A stretch of DNA of 64,000 nt from Ancylobacter novellus DSM 506 (GTDB lineage Bacteria; Pseudomonadota; Alphaproteobacteria; Rhizobiales; Xanthobacteraceae), in assembly GCF_000092925.1 (NCBI RefSeq), contig NC_014217.1, positions 2,418,001-2,482,000 of the forward strand, written 5' to 3'. The first letter of the stretch is position 1, and each line of letters opens with the position of its first letter. Of this stretch, positions 46,239-60,138 are shown one piece after another. Below the pieces are notes generated by a model that was not told where the DNA came from, did no database searches, and saw only the letters and a list, made by a program, of their open reading frames with translations. The position numbers were made by a program, and so were the translations under genes.

Positions 46239-46712
46239 TCAATCCGGCTTGCCGTCGTCGTCCATGTCGATATGGAAGGCGTGCAGGACGTGATGGATGA
46301 TCGGCGCCAGCACGACGCCGGTCGCCAGCACGATGATGAGCCCGGAGAAGATGGCGTAGGTGCCGGCGAAGACCTTGCCGGCCTGCGTGTGCAATTCGCT
46401 CACCGGCCCCATGCCCGACAGGATCATCGCCGCGTTGAGATAGGCGTCGACGAGGCCCATGCCCTCGAAGCCGGCATAGCCGGCCATGCCGACCGCCAAT
46501 CCGAACAGCATGATGGCGAACCAGATCACCACCGACCACGCCATCCGGACGAGGAAGACACGGCGCGAGATCAGCGGCTGACGCAGGGTCTCGAACGAGA
46601 ACAGGCCGCGTCCCGATCGGGCGCGGCCTGTCTTGCGTGCGGGTGTCGCGTTGGCCGCCGCCTTGGCGGACGGCCGGGCCGTGTCGGGGCGGGCCATGAC
46701 CTTGCGCGCCAT
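46239..46712 (-). CDS. Conserved two-span membrane protein, 157 residues
   Basis: A 157-residue protein with a basic Ala/Arg-rich N-terminal tail of about 45 residues, then two hydrophobic segments (VRMAWSVVIWFAIMLFGLAVG and YAIFSGLIIVLATGVVLAPI) and a short acidic end (HIDMDDDGKPD). Similar proteins are known from Rhizobiales as hypothetical membrane proteins. It lies 17 bp downstream of rpoD on the same strand and may be read through from it. An alternative ATG at 46697 would remove five residues. Confidence 0.75.
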   Translation of the reverse strand: MARKVMARPDTARPSAKAAANATPARKTGRARSGRGLFSFETLRQPLISRRVFLVRMAWSVVIWFAIMLFGLAVGMAGYAGFEGMGLVDAYLNAAMILSGMGPVSELHTQAGKVFAGTYAIFSGLIIVLATGVVLAPIIHHVLHAFHIDMDDDGKPD

Positions 46713-46729
46713 GGCCGCCCTTCAGCCCA

Positions 46730-48730
<2,001 letters not shown>

Positions 48731-48903
48731 GCGTGTGCTCCTCAAGCGCCGGGCGGCCGCCCGCCCCGGCGTGCGACGACGCCCTCTCGGTGCCGTCCTT
48801 CGATCGTTCAACCCCGCACTCACGGCCGGCTGCCGAGAGACGCAAAGAGGGCCACACGCACCACGCGCTCTACAAGCGCGCGGGCGGGCAACCCGAGGGA
48901 CCT

Positions 48904-50841
48904 TTACATCGACCGCGCCGGGCGACCCGACGCGGCGCCGAACCCCTCTACCAAAGCTTCGGTTCCGTCAAGTGCTGCGAGCTGTCTTTGTACGTCGAGA
49001 AAACGCGCCCAGTTCATGTCGGTGGGCTCCTCGGCGAGGCGTTTCTCGGCTTCTTTCAGGTCCTTAGATAGGGCATGGCCGCGCCGGTGCAAGACCAGCC
49101 GCTGATGCCACCATAGTTCCACGTCCGAACGCGCGGCGTCGGCGAAGGCCGGCCAGTCATGGCGCGCGATTGCGGCGCGCGCGAGGCGCGCGACCAGTGG
49201 CGCATGCCCTTGCGATTCGAGCCGGGCGGCGAGGCGTTCATGATCCGCGTCGTCCCCGTCCATATGGGCATCAAGCAAAGCGCGGCGCAATTCGGCCGCC
49301 TCCTTGTTCTGGAACGGCAGGTCGGCGAGCTCCTCGGCGCACTGGTCGAGCAGCCAGGGATGATTGATCGCGGCGAACAACAGCAGCGCCTCGTTGCGCG
49401 GGATCTCGGCCGCGGCGCCGCGCACCAGCGCCGAGCGGCGCATCCCCTCCCCGGCCACGCCCGACACCGGGCGCCGGTCATTGGGGCGCCGCCCGCCGCG
49501 GCCCGAAGAACGGTCGAAGCGGCCCTGATAATCGCCCGAGCCACGGCGCGAACCCTCGCCCTGCACCGCGACCGGCGTGAACAGCCGACGGAAGCGGTCC
49601 ATCAATTCGCTGCGGTAATGCTTGCGCACCGTCTCGTCGGCGATGACGCGGACGACCTCGCCTATGCGCGCCTCCAGCGCCGCCCGGCGCTCGGGCGTGT
49701 CGACGCTGGCGCTCTCCATCTCGCGCGACCACAGCACGTCGGCGAGCGGGCGGGCCTGCGCGAGCACGGCGTCGACCGCCTCGCGGCCGCCGGCGCGCAC
49801 GAGGTCGTCCGGGTCCTGCCCGTCGGGCAGCGTGCCGAAGGACAGGCTGACGCCGGGCTTGAGATGCGGCAGAGCGAGGTCGATGGCGCGATAGGCGGCA
49901 CGGCGGCCGGCCTTGTCGCCGTCGAACAGCAGCACCGGCTCGGCCGCCATCTTCCAGAGCAGGGCCAGTTGTTCCTCGGTCAGCGCGGTGCCGAGCGGGG
50001 CGACCGCGCCGGAAAATCCCGCCTCGACGAGGGCGATGACGTCGACATAGCCTTCGACGGCGATCACCGGCGCGCCGTTATGGGCGGCGGCGCGGGCGGA
50101 AAAGCCGTTATAGAGCAGCGAGCCCTTGTGGAAGAGCGAGGTCTCCGGCGAGTTGAGGTATTTCGCCGGCACGTCCTTCTCCAGCGCCCGGCCACCGAAG
50201 GCGACGACGCGCCCGCGCAGGTCGGTGATGGGGAACATCACCCGGTCGCGGAAGCGGTCGTAAGGAATCGCCACGTCCTCGGCGGTGATCAGCAGGCCGG
50301 CCTCGACCATGTCCTCGACCGGAATGCCCTTGCCCCCCAGCGCCTCCTTCAGCGCGAAGCGGTCGGGCAGCGAATAGCCCAGACGGAAGCGTCCTTGAGT
50401 CGACGGGCCGAGGCCGCGATCGGCGAGATAGCCGCGCCCCTTGGCGCCGGCCCGGCTCTGCAACACCGCCTCGTAATATTTGGCGGCGAGTTCCATCACC
50501 TCGTGCAACGTCTTGCGCCGGCTCTCGCGCTGCTCCTCCTCGCGCGACTGCACCGGCATGGGCAGTCCGGCCATGGAGGCGAGCCGCTCCACCGCCTCCG
50601 GGAAGGGCAGGCCCTCGACCTCCATCAGGAAATCGAACTGGTCGCCGTGCTTGCCGGAGGAGAAGCAGTGGTAGAAGCCCTTCTGGTCGTTGACGTAGAA
50701 GGACGGCGTCTTCTCCGGGTTGAAGGGCGAGAGGCCGCGCCATTCGCGGCCCTGCTTCTTCAATTGCACGCGCTTGCCCACCACCTCCGACACCGGGAGG
50801 CGGGCGCGTATCTCGTCGAGGAACGAGGGCGGGAAGCGCAT
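48904..50841 (-). CDS. dnaG: DNA primase with degenerate zinc-binding domain
   Basis: A 645-residue DnaG. The N-terminal CHC2 region is present but three of four expected zinc ligands are replaced: S38 and N41 stand where CPFH is usual, and C59 is kept but S62 replaces the last Cys (HCFSSGKHG). The RNA polymerase core ([19 protein letters not shown]), TOPRIM domain ([26 protein letters not shown]) and helical DnaB-interaction domain follow normally. The start at 50841 gives the family N-terminus [11 protein letters not shown]. It lies upstream of rpoD. Confidence 0.95.
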   Translation of the reverse strand: MRFPPSFLDEIRARLPVSEVVGKRVQLKKQGREWRGLSPFNPEKTPSFYVNDQKGFYHCFSSGKHGDQFDFLMEVEGLPFPEAVERLASMAGLPMPVQSREEEQRESRRKTLHEVMELAAKYYEAVLQSRAGAKGRGYLADRGLGPSTQGRFRLGYSLPDRFALKEALGGKGIPVEDMVEAGLLITAEDVAIPYDRFRDRVMFPITDLRGRVVAFGGRALEKDVPAKYLNSPETSLFHKGSLLYNGFSARAAAHNGAPVIAVEGYVDVIALVEAGFSGAVAPLGTALTEEQLALLWKMAAEPVLLFDGDKAGRRAAYRAIDLALPHLKPGVSLSFGTLPDGQDPDDLVRAGGREAVDAVLAQARPLADVLWSREMESASVDTPERRAALEARIGEVVRVIADETVRKHYRSELMDRFRRLFTPVAVQGEGSRRGSGDYQGRFDRSSGRGGRRPNDRRPVSGVAGEGMRRSALVRGAAAEIPRNEALLLFAAINHPWLLDQCAEELADLPFQNKEAAELRRALLDAHMDGDDADHERLAARLESQGHAPLVARLARAAIARHDWPAFADAARSDVELWWHQRLVLHRRGHALSKDLKEAEKRLAEEPTDMNWARFLDVQRQLAALDGTEALVEGFGAASGRPARSM

Positions 50842-50976
50842 GGCGGGACGGGACTCACCGAAAGGCCGAACGGGCATCATAGCAGGCCGGCGGCGCACCG
50901 CCGTAGCGACATGGGACGGGAAGGCGGGATTTCCGCCCGGAAGTGGAGATCATCCCCGCTGTCCCCAGCCGGCGGC

Positions 50977-51279
50977 TCACCCCATATAGGTGCGCCAGAG
51001 CGCCGCGGCGAGGATGCCGAGCGCGATCGCCGGCAGGGCCTTGCGCAGCACCAGCATGCCGCCGATCGCCACCGCGACGGCGACATAGGCCGCCGACCCG
51101 CCGCGCACCGTCGCCGGCACGACGATCGCCACCAGCACCGATCCCGCCAGATAGCGCAGGAACGCTTCCACGCGGGCGGACATCGGCACGAAGCCGACGA
51201 GAAAGATGCCGCCCGCGCGCGTCGCATAGGTGACGAGCGTCATGGCGAAGACGATCAGCAGCGCGTCGACGATGCTCAC
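50977..51279 (-). CDS. azlD: AzlD-family branched-chain amino acid exporter subunit
   Basis: A 100-residue membrane protein with three to four hydrophobic segments, typical of the small AzlD/YgaH subunit: LIVFAMTLVTYATRAGGIFL at the N-terminus, then ARVEAFLRYLAGSVLVAIVVP. It starts at a GTG whose TGA overlap (GTGA) couples it to azlC. With AzlC it forms an exporter for branched-chain or related amino acids. Confidence 0.9.
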   Translation of the reverse strand: MSIVDALLIVFAMTLVTYATRAGGIFLVGFVPMSARVEAFLRYLAGSVLVAIVVPATVRGGSAAYVAVAVAIGGMLVLRKALPAIALGILAAALWRTYMG

Positions 51280-52001
51280 GAGCGCCTCATCTCGTCGCGC
51301 ACGAGGCCGGCGATGCCGCCGGCGAGCCCGCCCGCCAGCACATGCCAGTTGGGCGGGAGGAACCACACCGCCGCCATGGCGCTGAGGCCGGCCACCAGCC
51401 AGGGCAGGTCGTCCACCCGGCCGCGCCGCAGGCCCACCAGCGTCGTGGCGAAGAAGGTCACCAGCACGAGGTCGAGGGCATAGTTCTTCACGTCGTCGAG
51501 CGTGAGACCGCCCGCCACCGCGCCGATCACGGTGGCCGTCACCCAGGTCACCCACATCAGCGCGCCGGCACCGACGAGATAGCCGAGATCGCGCTCGCCC
51601 CGGCGCTCGGCGGCGACCAGCGCCGCCCAGTTGAGATCGCTGAGCAGCGCCATCGAGCCGTAGACCTTCCAGGCCGGCAGGCCGCGGCACAGCCCCCGCA
51701 GCGACGCGCCGAGCAGGATGTGGCGCGCATTGATGGCGAAGGTCGCGACCAGCAGCGGCAGCCACGGGATCGGCTTGGTCCATAGATCCAGCACCGCGAA
51801 CTGGGACGCCCCGGCGAAGACCACCGCGCTCATCAGCGCCGCGACCCAGCCTTCGAGCCCATGGCCGCGCGCGGCGATGCCGAAGGCGACGCCGAAGACG
51901 AAGACCGGGGGCAGCACGGCGAGGATCGCCATCGCCCCGCGCCGGCAGCCGGCCCAGGTGAGCGCGGCCCCGCGCGGGGATGGTTCTGCGGCAGGCGGCA
52001 T
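51276..52001 (-). CDS. azlC: AzlC-family branched-chain amino acid exporter subunit
   Basis: A 241-residue inner-membrane protein with six to seven hydrophobic helices. AzlC motifs are PPVFVFGVAFGIAARGHGL, SAVVFAGASQFAVLDLW and FAINARHILLGASLR. It overlaps azlD by four bases. It lies 76 bp downstream of the YqeY gene on the same strand. Export of leucine-type amino acids is the family function; the real substrate is not fixed by sequence. Confidence 0.92.
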   Translation of the reverse strand: MPPAAEPSPRGAALTWAGCRRGAMAILAVLPPVFVFGVAFGIAARGHGLEGWVAALMSAVVFAGASQFAVLDLWTKPIPWLPLLVATFAINARHILLGASLRGLCRGLPAWKVYGSMALLSDLNWAALVAAERRGERDLGYLVGAGALMWVTWVTATVIGAVAGGLTLDDVKNYALDLVLVTFFATTLVGLRRGRVDDLPWLVAGLSAMAAVWFLPPNWHVLAGGLAGGIAGLVRDEMRRS

Positions 52002-52077
52002 GGCGAGGACGCGGTGTTGGAAGCGGGTTGGAGGGCCCGCAAGACGGCGCGGTGGATCGGACTGGATCGTCCGCGGA

Positions 52078-52545
52078 TCAGCCCGCGGTGAGCAGCGCCT
52101 TCACCGTGCCGCTGGCCTTGCCGAAGTCCATCACGCCCGTATAGCGCTCCTTCAGCGCCGCCATGGTGCGGCCCATGTCCTTGAGGCCGTGCGCGTCGAT
52201 CTCCGCGATCACCGCGGCGATGGCGGCCTGCGATTCGGCCTCGCTCATCTGCTGGGGCAGGAAGGAGGCGATGACCGCGATCTCCTCGCGCTCCTGGGTC
52301 GCGAGGTCGACGCGGCCGGCCTCCTCGTAGACCTTCGCCGACTCCTCGCGCTGCTTGATCATCTTGGTCAGCAGGCCGAGCAGTTCGTCGTCGGTGAGCG
52401 GGTCCTTGCCATGGCCGCGCTGGTCGATGTCGCGGTCCTTGATCGCCGCATTGACGAGGCGCAGCGTGCCGAGGCGGCACTTGTCGCCCGACTTCATGGC
52501 GTCTTTCAGTGAAGTGTTGATCTCGTCGCGCAGCACGTTCGTCAT
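52078..52545 (-). CDS. yqeY: GatB/YqeY domain protein
   Basis: A 155-residue helical protein of the YqeY family, the tRNA-binding tail domain also found at the end of GatB. Typical stretches are LRDEINTSLKDAMKSGDKCRLGTLRLVNAAIKDRDID, QREESAKVYEEAGR and LPQQMSEAE with GLKDMGRTMAALKERY. It may assist amino-acyl-tRNA transactions, although its independent role is not settled. Divergent from carA; GGAAGG sits unusually close to the ATG. Confidence 0.92.
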   Translation of the reverse strand: MTNVLRDEINTSLKDAMKSGDKCRLGTLRLVNAAIKDRDIDQRGHGKDPLTDDELLGLLTKMIKQREESAKVYEEAGRVDLATQEREEIAVIASFLPQQMSEAESQAAIAAVIAEIDAHGLKDMGRTMAALKERYTGVMDFGKASGTVKALLTAG

Positions 52546-52781
52546 GCCTTCCAAAAATCGCGAGGCCGCGCGCCGGATCCGTCTCCGGCCGCACCGCCGC
52601 TCGCATCGTGAATGGATCCGCCCGTGCCCCTTGACTGCTCCCGGCGGGCTGCCGCCCGGGCCTTGGGATGGCGCGCCTCGCGCAGCCATCCGCAATTCGA
52701 GGTCCAGATGCGCAGCAGGAAGGCTGGCATCCGGCGCGGCAACCGACTAATTAGGGCACACGACGACAGGGAACAAGACAC

Positions 52782-53984
52782 ATGAACGGTAGCGCTGAAC
52801 AGCACTCCGGCGACGACGTGTGGGCCGAGCCCATTCCGACCGCCCTCCTGATCCTCGCGGACGGCACGGTTCTGGAAGGCTTCGGCCTGGGCGCCACCGG
52901 CCACGCGGTGGGCGAGGTGTGCTTCAACACCGCCATGACCGGCTATCAGGAAGTGCTGACCGATCCGTCCTATGCCGGGCAGATCATCACCTTCACCTTC
53001 CCGCATATCGGCAATGTCGGCACCAACGAGGAGGACATCGAGACCATCTCGATGGCCGGCGCCTCGGGCGTGCGCGGCGTGGTGCTGCATTCGGCGATCA
53101 CCGATCCGTCGAACTACCGCGCCACCCGCCATTTCGACAATTGGCTGAAGGCGCGCGGCATCATCGCCATCTCCGGCATCGACACCCGCGCGCTGACCGC
53201 GCTGATCCGCGACGGCGGCATGCCGAACGCGGTGATCGCGCATGCGCCGGACGGCGTGTTCGACGTCGAGGCGCTGAAAAGGCAAGCGGCCGAGTGGCCG
53301 GGCCTCGTCGGCATGGACCTCGTACCGATGGTCACCTCCGCCCAGCGCTTCTCCTGGGACGAGACGCCCTGGACCTGGCCGGAAGGCTACGGCCAGCAGA
53401 AGGCGCCGGCGCACCATGTCGTCGCCGTCGATTACGGCATCAAGCGCAACATCCTGCGCCTGCTCGCCCGCGCCGGCTGCAAGGTGACGGTGGTGCCCGC
53501 CACCACCTCGGCCGAGGAGATCATGGCGCTCCAGCCGGACGGCGTGTTCCTGTCCAACGGCCCGGGCGACCCGGCGGCGACCGGCGAATATGCCGTGCCG
53601 GTGATCCGCGAGATCATCGATCGCGGCGTGCCGACCTTCGGCATCTGCCTCGGCCACCAGATGATCGGCCTCGCCGTCGGCGGGCGCACCATGAAGATGC
53701 ACCAGGGCCATCACGGGGCGAACCACCCGGTGAAGGACATGACCACCGGCAAGGTCGAGATCACCTCGATGAACCACGGCTTCGCGGTCGACCGCGACAG
53801 CCTGCCGGCCACCGCCGAGGAGACCCACGTCTCGCTGTTCGACGGCTCGAATGCCGGCATCGCCCTGACCGACCGGCCGGTGTTCTCGGTGCAATACCAC
53901 CCCGAGGCCAGCCCCGGCCCGCAGGACAGCCATTATCTCTTCGACCGCTTCGTCGAGATGATCGCCAAGAACAAGGCGGCGTGA
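52782..53984 (+). CDS. carA: Carbamoyl-phosphate synthase small (glutaminase) subunit
   Basis: A 400-residue subunit that releases ammonia from glutamine for CarB. The N-terminal domain (LLILADGTVLEGFGLGATG; GEVCFNTAMTGYQEVLTDPSY) leads to a class I glutamine amidotransferase domain with the nucleophile Cys in FGICLGHQ (about 288) and His/Glu in YHPEASPG near 370. The N-terminus is slightly extended. It serves arginine and pyrimidine synthesis. carB is 870 bp downstream, separated by a repeat, a cupin gene and a terminator, so the two are not a simple operon. Confidence 0.97.
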   Translation: MNGSAEQHSGDDVWAEPIPTALLILADGTVLEGFGLGATGHAVGEVCFNTAMTGYQEVLTDPSYAGQIITFTFPHIGNVGTNEEDIETISMAGASGVRGVVLHSAITDPSNYRATRHFDNWLKARGIIAISGIDTRALTALIRDGGMPNAVIAHAPDGVFDVEALKRQAAEWPGLVGMDLVPMVTSAQRFSWDETPWTWPEGYGQQKAPAHHVVAVDYGIKRNILRLLARAGCKVTVVPATTSAEEIMALQPDGVFLSNGPGDPAATGEYAVPVIREIIDRGVPTFGICLGHQMIGLAVGGRTMKMHQGHHGANHPVKDMTTGKVEITSMNHGFAVDRDSLPATAEETHVSLFDGSNAGIALTDRPVFSVQYHPEASPGPQDSHYLFDRFVEMIAKNKAA

Positions 53985-54012
53985 GTTACGGCGCGCTCGT
54001 CGCATTCCATTT

Positions 54013-54098
54013 CCCTCATCCGCGGGCTTGACCCGCGGACCCAGGGGGGCCGGGTGGGCCCAATCACTGGGTGCCCGGGTCAAGCCCGGGCATGAGGG
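54013..54098. repeat. REP-like family B element
   Basis: CCCTCATCCGCGGGCTTGAC to GTCAAGCCCGGGCATGAGGG, 28 bp after the carA stop. Confidence 0.8.
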
Positions 54099-54115
54099 CA
54101 GGTGAAGGTCAGCCG

Positions 54116-54141
54116 GGAACCGCCCCGGCCGGCGCGCGGTT
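54116..54141 (+). promoter_or_regulatory. EcfG-like promoter candidate with one mismatch
   Basis: GGAAC at 54116-54120 followed after 17 bp by GGTT (consensus CGTT). The distance to the cupin ATG is 24 bp, similar to the exact sites, but the mismatch makes this tentative. Confidence 0.3.
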
Positions 54142-54165
54142 CTCCCGCAAAAGGGGAGAAACGCC

Positions 54166-54663
54166 ATGCCCGAGCCGGAGGCCCGCCTGTTCCCGCCCTC
54201 GCGCGGGGTGCCCAACAACCCTTCCCTGCCGGTGCTGATCTACAAGGCGGCGCTGCCCGCCGATCCCAAGGCCATGGAAGAGCATATCGGCGCCAATGGC
54301 TGGGAATGCCGCTGGCGCAACGGCATCTACGATTTCCACCATTTCCACTCGACCGCGCATGAGGCGCTCGGCATCGCCCGCGGCACCGCGCGGGTGCGGC
54401 TCGGCGGCGAGGAGGGTGCCGAGTTCGCGCTCGGCCCCGGCGACGTGCTGGTGCTGCCGGCCGGCCCCGGCCACAAGAAGATCGCGGGGAGCGCGGACTT
54501 CCTCGTGGTCGGCGCCTATCCGCCGGGGCAGGACTACGAGATCGAGAAGCCGAATTCCGCGACGCTCAACCTGTCGCTCCAGGCCATCGCCAAGGTGCCG
54601 CTGCCGGAGAGCGATCCCGTCGGCGGAACGCAGGGTGCACTGACGCGGCTGTGGAAGGGGTGA
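54166..54663 (+). CDS. Cupin-domain protein (YjlB-like)
   Basis: A 165-residue single-domain cupin. It begins with FPPSRGVPNNPSLPVLIYKAAL, and the barrel motifs are FHHFHSTAHEALGIARGTARVRLGG and GPGDVLVLPAGPGHKKI, so several His/Glu metal ligands are present. The tail YPPGQDYEIEKP is typical of the YjlB branch. The function is unknown. GGGGAGAAA precedes the ATG. It lies between carA and carB but is separated from carB by a terminator. Confidence 0.88.
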   Translation: MPEPEARLFPPSRGVPNNPSLPVLIYKAALPADPKAMEEHIGANGWECRWRNGIYDFHHFHSTAHEALGIARGTARVRLGGEEGAEFALGPGDVLVLPAGPGHKKIAGSADFLVVGAYPPGQDYEIEKPNSATLNLSLQAIAKVPLPESDPVGGTQGALTRLWKG

Positions 54664-54789
54664 GCGGCGGCGCGTCGCACACAGAAGTCATCGCCGCTCC
54701 ACCCTTCCCCCCCGGGGGAATCTGGTTTAAGGGAAGCCCCCGACCGCGGGGCTATTCCCGCCAAGAAAGTCCGATCCGGGTTGTGCCCC

Positions 54790-54818
54790 AAGGACGCGTT
54801 GCCCGACGCGTCCTTTTT
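54790..54818 (+). terminator. Intrinsic terminator or attenuator in front of carB
   Basis: AAGGACGCGT-TGCCCG-ACGCGTCCTT is a perfect 10-bp stem with a six-base loop followed by TTT (five T in all). It ends only 38 bp before the carB ATG. It could end the cupin transcript or attenuate carB; upstream GCCCC/GGGGC segments could form a competing structure. Confidence 0.8.
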
Positions 54819-54856
54819 CGTGCGCCCGGACACATGCGCGAGCCGCACGGGATCCG

Positions 54857-58192
<3,336 letters not shown>

Positions 58193-58280
58193 CCGCGCCC
58201 CTGCGGCGCAGCCCGACGGCCGTATATGACTGAAAACTCAGCCCGTCGCGGGTGGTTCACGAAAGGCCCCTCGGCCCGAT

Positions 58281-58308
58281 GAACCCCCGCGGGGGCTTCG
58301 TTTGCTTT
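58281..58308 (+). terminator. GC-rich hairpin and T-rich tract between carB and greA
   Basis: CCCC-CGCG-GGGG in a GAAC/GCTTC context is followed by TTCGTTTGCTTT. It starts 88 bp after carB and ends 20 bp before the greA ATG, so it may terminate carB or attenuate greA. Confidence 0.55.
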
Positions 58309-58328
58309 GGGAGGTCAAGAAAAGACCG

Positions 58329-58802
58329 ATGGAAAAGATTCCGATGACCCCCGGCGGCCATGCCGCCCTGGAGATCGAACTCAAGCAGCGCCAGCAGGTC
58401 GACCGCCAGCGCATCATCAGCGCCATCTCCGAGGCGCGCGCGCATGGCGACCTGTCCGAGAACGCCGAGTATCATGCCGCCAAGGAGCAGCAGGCGCTCA
58501 ACGAGGGCCGCATCGCCGAACTGGAGGACAAGCTCTCGCGCGCGGAGATCATCGACGTTGCCAAGCTTTCCGGCGACACGGTGATGTTCGGCGCCACCGT
58601 GACCCTCATCGACGAGGACACGGAAGAGGAGAAGAGTTGGCAGATCGTCGGCGACATGGAGGCGGACGCCAAGGCCGGCCGCATCTCCATCTCCTCGCCG
58701 CTGGCGCGCGCGCTGATCGGCAAGAAGCGCGGCACCTCGGTGGAAGTGGTGACGCCCAAGGGCGCGCGCTCCTACGAGATCGCCGCCGTCCGCTTCGCCT
58801 GA
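58329..58802 (+). CDS. greA: Transcription elongation factor GreA
   Basis: A 157-residue factor that stimulates cleavage of backtracked RNA by RNA polymerase. The N-terminal coiled-coil starts [20 protein letters not shown], with [23 protein letters not shown] including the acidic tip DLSENAEY, and a FKBP-like C-terminal domain follows ([18 protein letters not shown]). The length equals that of E. coli GreA. GGGAGG is about 15 bases before the ATG; an AAAAGA is closer. Confidence 0.96.
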   Translation: MEKIPMTPGGHAALEIELKQRQQVDRQRIISAISEARAHGDLSENAEYHAAKEQQALNEGRIAELEDKLSRAEIIDVAKLSGDTVMFGATVTLIDEDTEEEKSWQIVGDMEADAKAGRISISSPLARALIGKKRGTSVEVVTPKGARSYEIAAVRFA

Positions 58803-58824
58803 CGGAGCCAACTGGACACCCGCA

Positions 58825-59898
58825 ATGACCGAAGGAACGGCGCCCGCACCGGCTCAGCTTGAGGTCGTGGCGCCCAACTTCAAGCGCCGCCTCTCCGGCG
58901 TCACCGCGACGCTGGAGCGGGTGGTGCCCTATCAGGCCCGGGATGTCGGCATCGCCGCGCTCGGGCCTCGCCTCGCCGAGGGCGTGCCGCGCATCGGCCT
59001 CTCCGATCTGCGTCATTTCTGGAGCCGCCCGGCCACGCGCCGGGCGCGCATCTGGCACGCGCGGCGCAATGTCGAGATGCTCGCCGGCGTGCTGCTGCGC
59101 GACGTACTGCGCATGAAGCTGAAGCTCGTCTTCACCTCCGCCTCGCAGCGCTGGCACACGCGCTGGAGCCGCTTCCTGATCTCGCGCATGGACGCGGTGA
59201 TCTCCACCTCCGAGAAGACCGCCGGCTATCTCCGGCGCTCCTCGACTGTGATCCATCACGGCATTGACGTCGGCGCCTTCACCCCCGCGCCGGACAAGGC
59301 GCAGGCGCGCCGCGCGGTGGGGCTGCCGGACCTGAAGATGGTCGGCTGCTTCGGCCGCATCCGCGCGCAGAAGGGTACCGACGTCTTCGTCGACGCGCTG
59401 ATCCGCACCCTCCCCGACCATCCCGGCTGGGGCGGCGTGGTGCTCGGCCGGGCGACCGGCGCGCACACCGCCTTCTTCGCCGAGCAGCGCGACAAGGTGG
59501 CCAAGGCGGGGCTGGCGGACCGCATCCTGTTCCCCGGCGAGGTGGCGACGGACGAGACGGCGAAATGGTATCGCGCCCTCGACCTCTATGTCGCCCCGCA
59601 GCGCTGGGAGGGTTTTGGCGTCACGCCGCTGGAAGCCATGGCCTCCGGCGTGCCGGTGGTGGCGACCACGGTCGGCGCCTTCGAGGAACTGGTGGTCGAG
59701 GGCGAGACGGGAACGATGGTCCCGCCCGGCGACGTCGCCGCCATGGCCGGCGCGATCGAGGCCTATATGCAGCTCGACGATGCCTCGCGCGTGGTGCGCT
59801 GCGAGGCGGCGCGGCGCCATGTGGTGGAGACGCACTCGATCGAGGTCGAGGCGGCGCGGATCAACGCGGTCTATGAGGGCGTGTGGGCGGCGGGGTAG
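58825..59898 (+). CDS. lpcC: LPS core mannosyltransferase LpcC (GT4)
   Basis: A 357-residue GT-B glycosyltransferase, collinear with the Rhizobium leguminosarum LpcC: VVAPNFKRRLSGVTATL at the N-terminus, IWHARRNVEMLAGVLLRDVLRM, FTSASQRWHTRW, VIHHGIDVGAFTP, CFGRIRAQKGTDVFV and EGFGVTPLEAMASGVPVVAT. LpcC adds mannose to the inner core Kdo of rhizobial LPS. It acts at the cytoplasmic face of the inner membrane. It lies 22 bp after greA and convergent to the other LPS-like genes. Confidence 0.92.
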   Translation: MTEGTAPAPAQLEVVAPNFKRRLSGVTATLERVVPYQARDVGIAALGPRLAEGVPRIGLSDLRHFWSRPATRRARIWHARRNVEMLAGVLLRDVLRMKLKLVFTSASQRWHTRWSRFLISRMDAVISTSEKTAGYLRRSSTVIHHGIDVGAFTPAPDKAQARRAVGLPDLKMVGCFGRIRAQKGTDVFVDALIRTLPDHPGWGGVVLGRATGAHTAFFAEQRDKVAKAGLADRILFPGEVATDETAKWYRALDLYVAPQRWEGFGVTPLEAMASGVPVVATTVGAFEELVVEGETGTMVPPGDVAAMAGAIEAYMQLDDASRVVRCEAARRHVVETHSIEVEAARINAVYEGVWAAG

Positions 59899-59923
59899 CC
59901 TTGCCCCATTCCCGACTAGACCA

Positions 59924-60032
59924 CCTCATCCTGAGGTGCCCGGCCAATGGCCGGGCCTCGAAGGATGCTCGTCCGGGTGCGCTCAAGCGACCATCCTTCG
60001 AGGCTCGCTCCGCTCGCACTTCAGGATGAGGG
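59924..60032. repeat. REP-like family C element
   Basis: CCTCATCCTGAGGTGCCCGG to CACTTCAGGATGAGGG with internal CTTCGAAGGATG/CATCCTTCGAGG arms. Nearly the same arrangement as the copy at 25347-25453. Confidence 0.85.
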
Positions 60033-60052
60033 TGTGCGCGCCTTTTCCTCTT

Positions 60053-60138
60053 CCCTCATGCCCGGGCTTGACCCGGGCACCCAGTGACCGGGCGTACCAA
60101 GTCCCCCTGGGTCCGCGGGTCAAGCCCGCGGATGAGGG
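60053..60138. repeat. REP-like family B element overlapping the 3' end of the ELM1-like gene
   Basis: CCCTCATGCCCGGGCTTGAC to GTCAAGCCCGCGGATGAGGG. The stop codon and the last few codons of the ELM1-like gene lie inside its right arm. Confidence 0.82.

Noticed and set aside
50659..50733. Sequencing error or frameshift as cause of the missing DnaG zinc ligands
   Set aside because: The frame is intact on both sides and the replaced residues are separate codons within well-conserved sequence, so an error would need several independent substitutions.
52546..52781. Attenuator or clear promoter upstream of carA
   Set aside because: The region has GC-rich imperfect repeats but no stem followed by a T run and no convincing -35/-10 pair.
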